64,000 bases of DNA, taken from Bacillota bacterium. Lineage in GTDB: Bacteria > Bacillota > Clostridia > Lachnospirales > Lachnospiraceae. Both the position numbers and the translations under genes were made by a program. The stretch spans positions 62,001 to 126,000 of the forward strand of contig JAEZNB010000012.1 of assembly GCA_023441965.1 (NCBI GenBank), read 5' to 3'. Below the pieces are notes generated by a model. That model worked only from the letters and a program-made list of their open reading frames with translations, did no database searches and was not told where the DNA came from. Position 1 is the stretch's first letter. Each line of letters opens with the position of its first letter. This document shows, piece after piece, positions 1 through 6,905 of the stretch.

Positions 1-2
1 TT

Positions 3-245
3 TATATCTCCAAGATATTTAAGGAGGAAACCGGAGAATCTCCCATCAACTACTTAATTAAGATCAGACTGGAAAAAGCGAAGGATATCCTGCTGAACGG
101 TAACGGCGGCAGCATCAAGAGTATCGCCAACCAGGTGGGCTATGATGATGTCTACCATTTCAGTAAGCTCTTCAAGAAATACTACGGTATTTCCCCGCTA
201 TATTACAAGAAAAGGGCACAACAAAAACAAGCGTCGAACCAGTAA
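3..245 (+). CDS. AraC-family transcriptional regulator, C-terminal fragment (cut by window start)
   Basis: The reading frame is open from base 3 to a TAA at 243-245 and encodes about 80 residues of an AraC/XylS DNA-binding domain. The second helix-turn-helix is visible (SIKSIANQVGYDD, then HFSKLFKKYYGISP), which is the family's C-terminal signature. The N-terminal sensor or receiver part lies outside the window. The gene ends 17 bases before the nitroreductase gene on the same strand, so the two could be co-transcribed. The family assignment is secure; the ligand is unknown. Confidence 0.85.
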   Translation, partial: YISKIFKEETGESPINYLIKIRLEKAKDILLNGNGGSIKSIANQVGYDDVYHFSKLFKKYYGISPLYYKKRAQQKQASNQ

Positions 246-262
246 GGAAGAAGGTTATTACC

Positions 263-1030
263 ATGAATATGTTTGATGTTATATTTACAAGAAGGTCTAT
301 CCGCAGCTTTCTGATGGAGAAAGTTGAATGGGAGACGATCTCAGACATCCTGGCATTTGCAAACAAGCTACCCCCGCTGATCCCCGGCATCTCCATCGAG
401 TTCAAGCTGGTTAGCAACATTGAGAAAAAGCAGGGCTTTGGCGGTCTCTTCGCCATCACTGCCCCCTATTATATCTGCATCTCCTCCGAGGATAAGGAGG
501 ATTATCTGCTGAATGCAGGCTATCTGATGCAGCAGTTGAACCTGTACATCGAATCAAAGGGGCTCGGTGCCTGCTTCCTGGGCTATGCCAGTCCGGGCCG
601 GAGCCTGAAGTCCCTGATGAAATATGAGTATGTCGCCGCCCTTGCCTTCGGCAAGACCGACCAGCCCCTCTTCCGTGACAGTGCCAGCGCAAAGCGCCTT
701 CCGGAGAAGGATCTCATCATCTATAAGGAAGATGTAACCACCGACATCAAGAAGCTGCTCTCTGCCGCAAGGCTTGCTCCCTCCAGCTTTAACATCCAGC
801 CCTGGCGTTTCGTGGTCTATAAGAACCGCATCCATATCTTCGCCAAGAAGAATGCCCTGATCGCAAGAGCTCTGGATAAATTCAAAATGGTGGATATGGG
901 CATCATGCTGGCTAATCTCCTGCTCGCCGCCGAGGAGCTCTGGATCGACGTCACCATTACCAAGTCTGAGGCAGTAAAGAATAAGCCTCTAAAGAACAAC
1001 GAGTATGTGACCACAATTGTAATTAACTAA
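263..1030 (+). CDS. Nitroreductase-like flavoprotein (PF14512-type)
   Basis: This 255-residue protein carries the RRSIRSF motif at residues 10-16 and an APSSFNIQPW motif near residue 171, both typical of FMN-binding nitroreductase folds. The wide separation of the two motifs fits the TM1586-like nitroreductase subfamily rather than classical NfsB. It probably uses FMN and NAD(P)H to reduce small electrophiles in the cytoplasm; the substrate cannot be read from sequence. An AGGAAGAAGG ribosome site precedes the ATG. It lies directly behind the AraC gene, and the tRNA-Gly island begins about 120 bases downstream, so it marks the left edge of the accessory region. Confidence 0.8.
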   Translation: MNMFDVIFTRRSIRSFLMEKVEWETISDILAFANKLPPLIPGISIEFKLVSNIEKKQGFGGLFAITAPYYICISSEDKEDYLLNAGYLMQQLNLYIESKGLGACFLGYASPGRSLKSLMKYEYVAALAFGKTDQPLFRDSASAKRLPEKDLIIYKEDVTTDIKKLLSAARLAPSSFNIQPWRFVVYKNRIHIFAKKNALIARALDKFKMVDMGIMLANLLLAAEELWIDVTITKSEAVKNKPLKNNEYVTTIVIN

Positions 1031-1147
1031 ATTATGCAAATAATATAAATAATAAAGAAAATTAAAAAACCTTATCTAAAGCTATTGACAAACAGCCCAA
1101 ACTATATTATATTATGTCATGTGCCTGTTGACACAAAAACATAATAT

Positions 1148-1219
1148 GCGCGAGTGGCTCAGTGGTGGAGTATCGCCTTGCCAAGGCGAGGGTCGCGGGT
1201 TCGAATCCCGTCTCGCGCT
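1148..1219 (+). tRNA. tRNA-Gly (GCC), copy 1
   Basis: The sequence folds into a standard 72-nt cloverleaf: acceptor stem GCGCGAG/CTCGCGC, anticodon loop TTGCCAA giving GCC, and T arm GCGGGTTCGAATCCCGT, with discriminator T and no encoded CCA. It is identical over its length to the second tRNA-Gly at 36310-36381. Its 3' end (TTCGAATCCCGTCTCGCGCTT) recurs without the rest of the tRNA at about 40274 and 46212, which points to use as an integrase attachment site. Confidence 0.97.
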
Positions 1220-1220
1220 T

Positions 1221-1267
1221 GAATATGAAAATGGACTCTTCGAAAGAAGAGTCCATTTTTCATATTC
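1221..1267 (+). terminator. Long hairpin behind tRNA-Gly copy 1
   Basis: A near-perfect inverted repeat with about 21-bp arms (GAATATGAAAATGGACTCTTC and its complement) closed by a GAAA loop starts right after the tRNA. The right arm contains a run of five T. It probably terminates the tRNA transcript. The same hairpin recurs at 40295-40342 and 46233-46280, each time after a tRNA-Gly 3' end. Confidence 0.75.
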
Positions 1268-1489
1268 AACCACTAGATCAGATTCGATCTCATACAGAGT
1301 GACCATTCGGGAGAAAGAGGACGGAGGCCCACACGCCGACGTTCTCTTTCTCCCTGCGGCTTTGCGAAGCAAGGACTCTGTCCTGCTCTGCTGAACAAAG
1401 ACGCTGCGAGGAGGCGCGGGTTCGAATGTCTCCGCTCCGCTCCGGCGCTCGAGGTTCCCCGGACCTGGTGCGCCGGATACTGTGTATCA
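1221..1489 (+). repeat. Repeat R, copy 1 (tRNA-Gly downstream flank)
   Basis: The block after the tRNA consists of the hairpin, then CCACTAGATCAGATTCGATC, a second GC-rich hairpin with arms GGGAGAAAGAG and CTCTTTCTCCC, and a GC-rich tail starting GACGCTGCGAGGAGGCGCG. It is repeated almost base for base at 40295-40466 (left part only) and 46233-46500. Open frames across it are not conserved and look like chance. It is GC-richer than its surroundings. It is best explained as the native flank of the tRNA gene, copied by integration events. Confidence 0.7.
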
Positions 1490-2272
1490 CGGTTTTTTTG
1501 CTAAATATAAATCCATAGAGTCATAAACTTTTATGTTATTGTTGAAGTCATAAATGACATTACGCATATCTGTGAAAAACTGTGTTTTTTCAGGTTCGTG
1601 TAAAGCAATATTATCAGAATATGTGCTTAATAAACCAATATATTCATCCGCAGTAAATTCTCTTACTTGATCATACAAGCGACACTCAACTTTAACAAAA
1701 CCATATTTCTCAATAGTAGTTTTTATTTTTGCATACCGTTCTTGTGGATTTTCACGCTCAATTTTAGCTTTTTGCATTTCTTCCGAGCTACGGTATTTCG
1801 CATACACTTCCTGCATTTTTAAGTGCAGTGGGTCTTCCAAACTCTTAGGTCCTGGCCTATTCCAAAAGAGCGCTAATGTTCCTCCGCTTTTTAAAATATT
1901 ATAAACTTTAATATATCCGGTCTCCTCAGATATCCAATGAAAAGCTGTCCCGGAAAAAACAAGGTCATACTTGTTATTTTCCAATTCATATTTTTCAAAA
2001 TCAGCATTCTCTATATGAAAATTCTTATACTGAGCAAATTTATTTCTTGTAAATTCTGTAAAATTGCTTCCGAGCTCCAATGCTAAAAGTGAGCTTCCAG
2101 TCTTTAATATAGGTTCAGTAGCTTGTCCTGTACCGCAACCTATTTCAAGACATTGCGTATTTGAATTAATCTTTGAATGTTCTATAATATCGTTAAATAG
2201 TCCAGTACAATAACGTGGTCTCCACTTATCATAATTTGCAACCTCACTATCAAAAGATTTTCTTAAATCCAT
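1487..2272 (-). CDS. Class I SAM-dependent methyltransferase
   Basis: The chosen start (MDLRKSFDSEV) is 36 bases inside the longest frame because an AGGAGGAGG ribosome site lies 7 bases before it. The 261-residue protein has the Rossmann glycine motif LEIGCGTGQA at about residues 46-55, an acidic residue after the second strand (ALELGSNF) and FSGTAFHWI, as in the methyltransferase 11/25 families. The substrate is unknown. It is convergent with the tRNA-Gly and its stop lies at the end of repeat R. It is AT-rich, like other cargo genes in the island, and was probably acquired with it. Confidence 0.85.
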   Translation of the reverse strand: MDLRKSFDSEVANYDKWRPRYCTGLFNDIIEHSKINSNTQCLEIGCGTGQATEPILKTGSSLLALELGSNFTEFTRNKFAQYKNFHIENADFEKYELENNKYDLVFSGTAFHWISEETGYIKVYNILKSGGTLALFWNRPGPKSLEDPLHLKMQEVYAKYRSSEEMQKAKIERENPQERYAKIKTTIEKYGFVKVECRLYDQVREFTADEYIGLLSTYSDNIALHEPEKTQFFTDMRNVIYDFNNNIKVYDSMDLYLAKKP

Positions 2273-2454
2273 AATGACCTCCTCCTTCATTAATTTTTTT
2301 CTTGGCAATTGTAAACGTCAGCTTATCAATACTTGGTTAGGTAAAAATTCCCTATCCTTTAAATCATACCACTAATATATATTAACATCAATATTTGTAA
2401 AAGATATTCTCCAGCGAAACAAAAGCTCTAGTCTGGGCAGGTCACCAAGCTCTG

Positions 2455-2520
2455 GCTATATATTTATTTTATTCAATGTGATATTATATTTCAGGAAATA
2501 GAAGAGTGCTGTAACTAAAT
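2455..2520 (+). promoter_or_regulatory. Cargo leader module, copy A
   Basis: The AT-rich stretch containing AATGTGATATTATATTTCAG followed by GAAATAGAAGAGTGCTG closely resembles the region before the histidine phosphatase at about 39393-39450 and the region before the peptidase at about 5275-5330. The shared part includes a plausible extended -10 (TGATATTAT). The rest of the 2273-2553 gap shows only AT-rich sequence and the divergent start of the methyltransferase gene. Confidence 0.45.
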
Positions 2521-2553
2521 ATGAAGACAAATTTAATTTTATCGGGGTGTAAT

Positions 2554-3021
2554 ATGCGCATTTATGATTATCAAAGATTAGTTGGTAAAATTGAAGATAT
2601 TACTGAATTGCGAAATGAGTTTATTACTGTTTTTGACACAAAAGATAAAAATGAAATGGCGAGATTTGGATTAAAATACGCTGAACATATTTTGGAAATC
2701 ACAGGTTATACAGCAAATAATGAGTTATTGGCTGGATTTGAAGCAGTGAAAGAGTGGATTGACGGTAAGACAAATTATCATAAGGCAAGAAATATTGCAT
2801 TAACTCATTTATATAAAGAAGTAAGGGAAAGTAATGATTTGATAAGAAAGAACTTTGCAAAAACTATGGCACAATTAATCTGTATTCCTCACGTAAAGGC
2901 TCACGGATTATGGGGTTCGGATATGGCTATTATTTTAATAAATGCAATGTATCCTAATCATCTTGATAAAGTTAAAGAAGAAAGAGAAATGCAAATTCAA
3001 TTGTTGAAATATATAATATAA
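2554..3021 (+). CDS. Putative immunity-type helical protein
   Basis: Start MRIYDYQ is chosen over an ATG 33 bases upstream because CGGGGTG lies just before it. The 155-residue product is predicted to be all-helical, with a conserved-looking core around KARNIALTHLYKEVR and FAKTMAQLICIPHVKAHGLW. This resembles small proteins annotated as putative immunity proteins (Imm5-like) in Firmicutes; I recall the resemblance but cannot verify it. No toxin gene is adjacent, so it would be an orphan. It follows leader module A and is AT-rich like the other single-gene cargo of the island. Confidence 0.55.
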   Translation: MRIYDYQRLVGKIEDITELRNEFITVFDTKDKNEMARFGLKYAEHILEITGYTANNELLAGFEAVKEWIDGKTNYHKARNIALTHLYKEVRESNDLIRKNFAKTMAQLICIPHVKAHGLWGSDMAIILINAMYPNHLDKVKEEREMQIQLLKYII

Positions 3022-3382
3022 GCTCCAATTTGCCGAGGAATGAATGAATACGCCTCGTACAGTAACTGTAGCTGCCCTGCCCGCTCTCCGATGGATCTGC
3101 GATCTTTTGAGGAGATTTTTGTTTCATAATTGGTATTTATTTGATATAATAATTAAAATATATTTAAGTAGAGCTTTAGAGAAGCAAAATATGAGCATCA
3201 TTTGGAGGAGCAAGGAGTAACAGACTGAGAAGAAAAACCGGAGGAATTTAATAAATACATCGGTGTTTATAAGGCAAGATACATTGATAATGAATTCAAA
3301 GAAGAAATCATCCCAAGAAATGGTGCGTTTCAAGCATTGCTCGAGGGCCTTATAAATTTTCTAAAAAATTCATCAACACCTC
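3022..3382 (+). pseudogene. Gene relic and decayed element sequence
   Basis: This gap contains CTGCCCTGCCCGCTCTCCGA at about 3073, similar to CTGCCCCGCTCGCTCTCCGA near 39170 upstream of the relaxase. It then has an AT-rich leader with TATAAT at 3145-3150. A frame from 3172 encodes protein-like sequence (FREAKYEHHLEEQGVTD, an in-frame TGA at 3226-3228, then EEKPEEFNKYIGVYKARYID and AFQALLEGLINFL) with no start codon. It runs into the MerR promoter. I read it as the remains of an earlier cargo gene; its family is not recognised. Confidence 0.5.
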
Positions 3383-3413
3383 TTGACTCTTCCTTTAGGG
3401 AAGCCTTTATACT
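3383..3413 (+). promoter_or_regulatory. MerR-type promoter with 19-bp spacer and dyad
   Basis: TTGACT (3383-3388) and TATACT (3408-3413) are separated by 19 bases that contain the dyad CTTCC-TTTAG-GGAAG. An overlong spacer with a central dyad is the hallmark of promoters activated by MerR-family proteins through DNA untwisting. The MerR gene starts 33 bases downstream, so autoregulation is the direct reading. Confidence 0.85.
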
Positions 3414-3446
3414 GGACCCATCAAATACAGAAAAGAGGTCGAAACT

Positions 3447-4430
3447 ATGAACAACCTAATCAAAATCAATGATGTATCAAGCAAGTATAACATCACAGCC
3501 CGCACGCTGCGCTATTATGAGGACATGGGGCTAATTAACAGTACCCGAAGCGATGACTACGCTTACAGGATGTATGATGAAAGCGCCATCAGGCGGCTTG
3601 AGCAAATACTCATTTTACGCAAGCTGAACATTAGCATTAAAGACATTCAGCTCATTTTTAGCACGTCCAGCTCCAATATAGTACTGGAAGTCTTGGGAAA
3701 GAAAGTGCAGAGCATTGACGATGAGGTTGCTCTCCTGCATGAGTTGAAAGATATTGTTCTTGATTTCATACGTGAAATCGAGCGAGTAGATTTTGCTGAT
3801 AACTCCGACATAAAGCAACTGTATGACAAAGCGAAGGAACTGGAAACACAGTTGATCAGTGTTGACTATATCGGTAAGCCCTCCAATATCAACCGCCTGA
3901 TTGAAGTAACAGAAAAGCTAGATAAGAAGATTCCTGATATAATGGTCGTCAGAATACCGGGATTTAAAGCAGTATCGTCCGGTATCCAGCCATGGGAGGA
4001 AATGTTCAAAGCAGGCGGATATATGCACCAATTGTGGCAGTATTGTCATCTATATAAGAATGTTATTTTCGATTGTTTTGATTTTCTGATGTTCAAAAAT
4101 GAAAATGCCGAATGGATATGTGCGGTGAATGATGAGGTTACCGATGCCGATGTCAGCCCCTTGAAGATAGTAGACTTTCCGGGAGGCTTATATGCTATGG
4201 CGGTAAGCATCGATGAAGACGACGAAAGCCTACAGAAGGTTGAAGAAAAGGTTCGTCGCTGGATTGAAAACACGAATTTCGAGTTTGACAAAGAGAATCA
4301 TGTTATGTTCAATATGCCTTATTTATATGAGGATGGTAGAGATCCTTTAAACAGAGACATTGAAAAGGGACTTGGATATAAACAAATGCAAAGATATTTC
4401 CCGATCAGGCTAAAGGATGAATTTAGATAA
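3447..4430 (+). CDS. MerR-family transcriptional regulator with effector-binding domain
   Basis: The 327-residue protein begins with a MerR winged helix (KINDVSSKYNITARTLRYYEDMGLI, residues about 5-30; YRMYDESAIRRLEQI follows). A dimerisation helix comes next, at about residues 75-140. The C-terminal half (about 155-325) resembles a GyrI-like multidrug-binding domain. It probably senses an organic ligand and activates its own operon from the 19-bp-spacer promoter just upstream. The DUF6273 gene begins 17 bases after its stop and is likely co-transcribed. No efflux pump is adjacent, which is unusual for a drug-sensing MerR. Confidence 0.88.
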   Translation: MNNLIKINDVSSKYNITARTLRYYEDMGLINSTRSDDYAYRMYDESAIRRLEQILILRKLNISIKDIQLIFSTSSSNIVLEVLGKKVQSIDDEVALLHELKDIVLDFIREIERVDFADNSDIKQLYDKAKELETQLISVDYIGKPSNINRLIEVTEKLDKKIPDIMVVRIPGFKAVSSGIQPWEEMFKAGGYMHQLWQYCHLYKNVIFDCFDFLMFKNENAEWICAVNDEVTDADVSPLKIVDFPGGLYAMAVSIDEDDESLQKVEEKVRRWIENTNFEFDKENHVMFNMPYLYEDGRDPLNRDIEKGLGYKQMQRYFPIRLKDEFR

Positions 4431-4447
4431 TATGCAGGGAGGCTCAT

Positions 4448-5050
4448 ATGCAGGTTGGAGATAAAATAGTATTTGGTAAATATGAATGGCGAGTACTTGA
4501 TATTCAGGATCATAAGGCTTTGATCATAACCGAAGATATCATAGAGCAGCGATCATACCATGACTCTTACATAGATATCACCTGGGCTGACTGCTCCTTA
4601 AGAAAATATCTGAACGGTGAATTTTATAACCAATTTACCGAAGCGGATAAATCAAGAATCATACCGGTAATCAATAAAAATCCTGATAATCAATGGTATG
4701 GTTCAAAAGGCGGAGCAGATACGAGAGACAGCATATTCTTGCTAAGCCTTGAGGAAGCAGCTTGCCGGTATTTCGGTGATAGTAGTTCAAAGCTGTATCA
4801 ACCGGGAAAAAACCAAAGATATTGGTTTCAGAGAAAAGATGAAAACAACAGTAAGCGAATAGCAATCAATAAGAGTGAGCAATGGTGTCATTGGTGGTGG
4901 CTGCGGTCACCCGGCCGGGTTAATGTAAAAGCCGTATACATCCACCCTGACGGTAATATTGGGATCCAAGGCAACAATATACTGAAAGGCAACCTCGCCG
5001 AAGGCTACTGCAAAGGTGGTGTCCGTCCTGCCTTGTGGCTGCAGCTGTAA
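4448..5050 (+). CDS. DUF6273-domain protein
   Basis: This 200-residue protein begins VGDKIVFGKYEWRVLDI and ends with HWWWLRSPGR and GGVRPALWLQL, the characteristic WWLRSPG...GxRPAlwl pattern of DUF6273 proteins found widely in clostridia. The fold has been likened to sugar- or ligand-binding beta structures, but no function is established. There is no signal peptide or membrane segment. It follows the MerR gene with 17 bases between and an AGGGAGG site, so it is probably the regulated partner of that MerR. Its downstream end abuts a decayed attachment site. Confidence 0.75.
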   Translation: MQVGDKIVFGKYEWRVLDIQDHKALIITEDIIEQRSYHDSYIDITWADCSLRKYLNGEFYNQFTEADKSRIIPVINKNPDNQWYGSKGGADTRDSIFLLSLEEAACRYFGDSSSKLYQPGKNQRYWFQRKDENNSKRIAINKSEQWCHWWWLRSPGRVNVKAVYIHPDGNIGIQGNNILKGNLAEGYCKGGVRPALWLQL

Positions 5051-5376
5051 TAGAATAAGATTTTTCACAGCTGCTCTCCCGCCCCGCACTTACGAAATCC
5101 CTTGATTTTCAAGGGATTTTTTTCTTTCAACAGTTTATCAAGATTTAACATAACGAAGCCCTTCTTTCAAAGAATAAAAGTATATGATTTATTAGCAAAA
5201 AAGTATACACCTTTTGGGCAAGGGCTGAGAATACCTATTGTTAATATGTGTACACAGGATTTTGGTAAATTTAGTTTATTTTTTGAATTTAATGTGATAA
5301 TATAGGTTTTAGAAATAAAGAGTTCACTATTGTTATAAATTATGAAATAAGAATTTTTATAAGCGGAGGAAAGATC
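5051..5376 (+). mobile_element. Scar of a deleted integrative element (att flank, integrase 5' end, oriT-like region, leader)
   Basis: Positions 5089-5121 match the sequence just after tRNA-Gly copy 2 (36380-36412), including hairpin AAATCCCTTG/CAAGGGATTT. Then 5147-5172 resemble the sequence around the start codon of the intact integrase at about 37668-37700 (ATTTAACATA, CCCTTCTTTCAAA). Next, AAAGTATACACCTTTTGG at about 5200-5217 is identical to 39320-39337 beside the candidate oriT, and TTGGTAAATTTAGTTTATTT is shared as well. The order is that of the 36-39.5 kb element with the integrase body and relaxase removed. The region ends in the leader of the peptidase gene. Confidence 0.75.
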
Positions 5377-6558
5377 ATGTCAGCCAGAGCAGATGTTTTT
5401 GTAAACATAAATCATTCTGAAAAAGAATTAGGGGTAAGAACCGTTGTAGATTTTGATAAACCTATATCAAGCTTTAGATTTTCATTAAGCTCCTTATTAA
5501 AAATAGATCATATTGAAGCCGACACTACTATCATCTGGGAAATAGTGAAGGAGTGGCAGCCACAATGGCGTTATAATAGTAATGAAATACTGGTAACAGG
5601 TGAAACCCCCATTAATAGAATAGCGATCGTTTATCACGGTAATATTTCCGGTTGGTGTAATGCGATTGAAGAAAAAAGAATCGCACTCAGCTCATACTCA
5701 ACATGGTATATTACAGAAGCATCAGAACATATAAATTATAACTTTGTTTTACAAGATATGGAAGATTATTTTGTTGTTAACGGAAGCTTTGATTCTCAAA
5801 CAGGGGAATGGATATATGGTAATACTAACCATGATGAAGGCAATATCATTGCTTTAAGAAATGGATCTTATCATGTTTCAACAACCGATAACTTTAGTTT
5901 TTATTATCTAAATGAAGCAGAAAAAGTGTATGCTGATAATTACATATATTATTATAAAGAAATAACAAGCTACTATTCATCTGTATTTCCACCAAGGAAT
6001 ATAGGTAAGATGGACATCGTTTCTTTGGGCTTGGACGGTGGTGGCGCATATTTTCGTAACGAGTTAATTGTAATAAATTCTTTGAATGTTAATTGTGATA
6101 TTGAATCAGTCAAAGAAAATACTATAACACTATTAGGACATGAACTTGGTCATAACTGGTTTTTTGCTGCAAATACTTCTTCGTGGGAAGATTGGCTTAA
6201 CGAAACAGGGGCTGAGTGGTCATCATTGTTATATATTCTGTCATTATCGAATCATAAATTGTTTGAACAACAATTAGATTGGCCCTTAAAAAATTATCAA
6301 GAAACACCGCCAATTAAAACCCCGGATCTAAAACGTCCTGAAGGCGTTCATATGAGAGGTACAATAATGTTTTATGAAATATATAAGAAATATGGTAAAG
6401 AAGTTATTTTAGCTATACTACGTACTCTAGCATCATTAGATGAAATGACCACAGAAAACTTTCTCAATAAATTACGTATTGAAATGGGTAATGTCATACC
6501 AGATATTATTGAGAAGGGTCTAAACCTTCAAAATTATTCAGAATTGTTCGAAGTATAA
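5377..6558 (+). CDS. M1-like (gluzincin) metallopeptidase, cytoplasmic
   Basis: The 393-residue protein carries HELGH at about residue 252, followed after 16 residues by the E of WLNETGAEW. This matches the M1 family's HExxH...WLNEGFA zinc site, except that M1 enzymes usually have 18 residues between. The N-terminal 190 residues look like the M1 beta-sandwich. There is no signal peptide. GGAGGAAAG precedes the ATG. It sits as sole cargo behind the deleted element and is AT-rich. An aminopeptidase-like role is inferred; the GAMEN substrate motif is not obvious (LGLDGGGAYF lies where it would be expected), so specificity may differ. Confidence 0.8.
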   Translation: MSARADVFVNINHSEKELGVRTVVDFDKPISSFRFSLSSLLKIDHIEADTTIIWEIVKEWQPQWRYNSNEILVTGETPINRIAIVYHGNISGWCNAIEEKRIALSSYSTWYITEASEHINYNFVLQDMEDYFVVNGSFDSQTGEWIYGNTNHDEGNIIALRNGSYHVSTTDNFSFYYLNEAEKVYADNYIYYYKEITSYYSSVFPPRNIGKMDIVSLGLDGGGAYFRNELIVINSLNVNCDIESVKENTITLLGHELGHNWFFAANTSSWEDWLNETGAEWSSLLYILSLSNHKLFEQQLDWPLKNYQETPPIKTPDLKRPEGVHMRGTIMFYEIYKKYGKEVILAILRTLASLDEMTTENFLNKLRIEMGNVIPDIIEKGLNLQNYSELFEV

Positions 6559-6607
6559 GAGAAATTTTGAGCAAGCCCGTCTTGCGTTCTCTAATCTTTC
6601 CCTGAAA

Positions 6608-6640
6608 CCCCCAGATATCAAGAGTTCTGGGGATTTTCTT
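6608..6640 (+). terminator. Rho-independent terminator after the peptidase gene
   Basis: CCCCAGA and TCTGGGG pair around a 10-base loop and are followed by ATTTTCTTT. It lies about 50 bases after the peptidase stop on the same strand. Confidence 0.75.
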
Positions 6641-6681
6641 TAGGATACTTGAGTACGCATAAGTACCAGCGCTGGAATATC

Positions 6682-6710
6682 TTGGCTTATCATAATTTTT
6701 ATGCTATAAT
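6682..6710 (+). promoter_or_regulatory. Sigma-A type promoter
   Basis: TTGGCT (6682-6687) and TATAAT (6705-6710) are 17 bases apart. The promoter precedes a 41-codon frame (6738-6863) and the HAD-kinase gene, and is the only good promoter in the 6559-6905 gap. Confidence 0.6.
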
Positions 6711-6737
6711 AAATTAATTTTCGAGTAAGGAAACTTA

Positions 6738-6863
6738 ATGCAAGTAATGCTTGTCGATTATACAGTCCTGGGTCATTCATTCAAAAATAACAATCACAGT
6801 AAAATGGGTGATTATTACGGAGTGTACGAAAAGAATCAACCATTGCGCGAGTTTGTCAAATGA
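6738..6863 (+). CDS. Small ORF, 41 codons, unrecognised
   Basis: An ATG frame begins MQVMLVDYTVLGHSF and ends PLREFVK, with GAGTAAGGAAA upstream of the start. It lies between a good promoter and the HAD-kinase gene. It may be a leader peptide or a fragment of a larger lost gene. I do not recognise a family, and the length makes chance possible. Confidence 0.3.
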   Translation: MQVMLVDYTVLGHSFKNNNHSKMGDYYGVYEKNQPLREFVK

Positions 6864-6905
6864 AAATCAGGCGAAAAGTAAATGAATCAACAACTTGGAG
6901 GAAAT

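Noticed and set aside
1119..1394. Open frames through tRNA-Gly and repeat R (also at 36284, 40293 and 46195)
   Set aside because: They run through the tRNA and hairpin, have no ribosome site, and are kept only because the repeat itself is conserved.
1401..1445. A second tRNA in the repeat R tail (GCGGGTTCGAAT...)
   Set aside because: It has a T-loop-like string but no acceptor or anticodon stem can be formed.
3124..3333. Minus-strand frame of 69 codons
   Set aside because: AT-rich chance frame without a ribosome site, opposite the gene relic.
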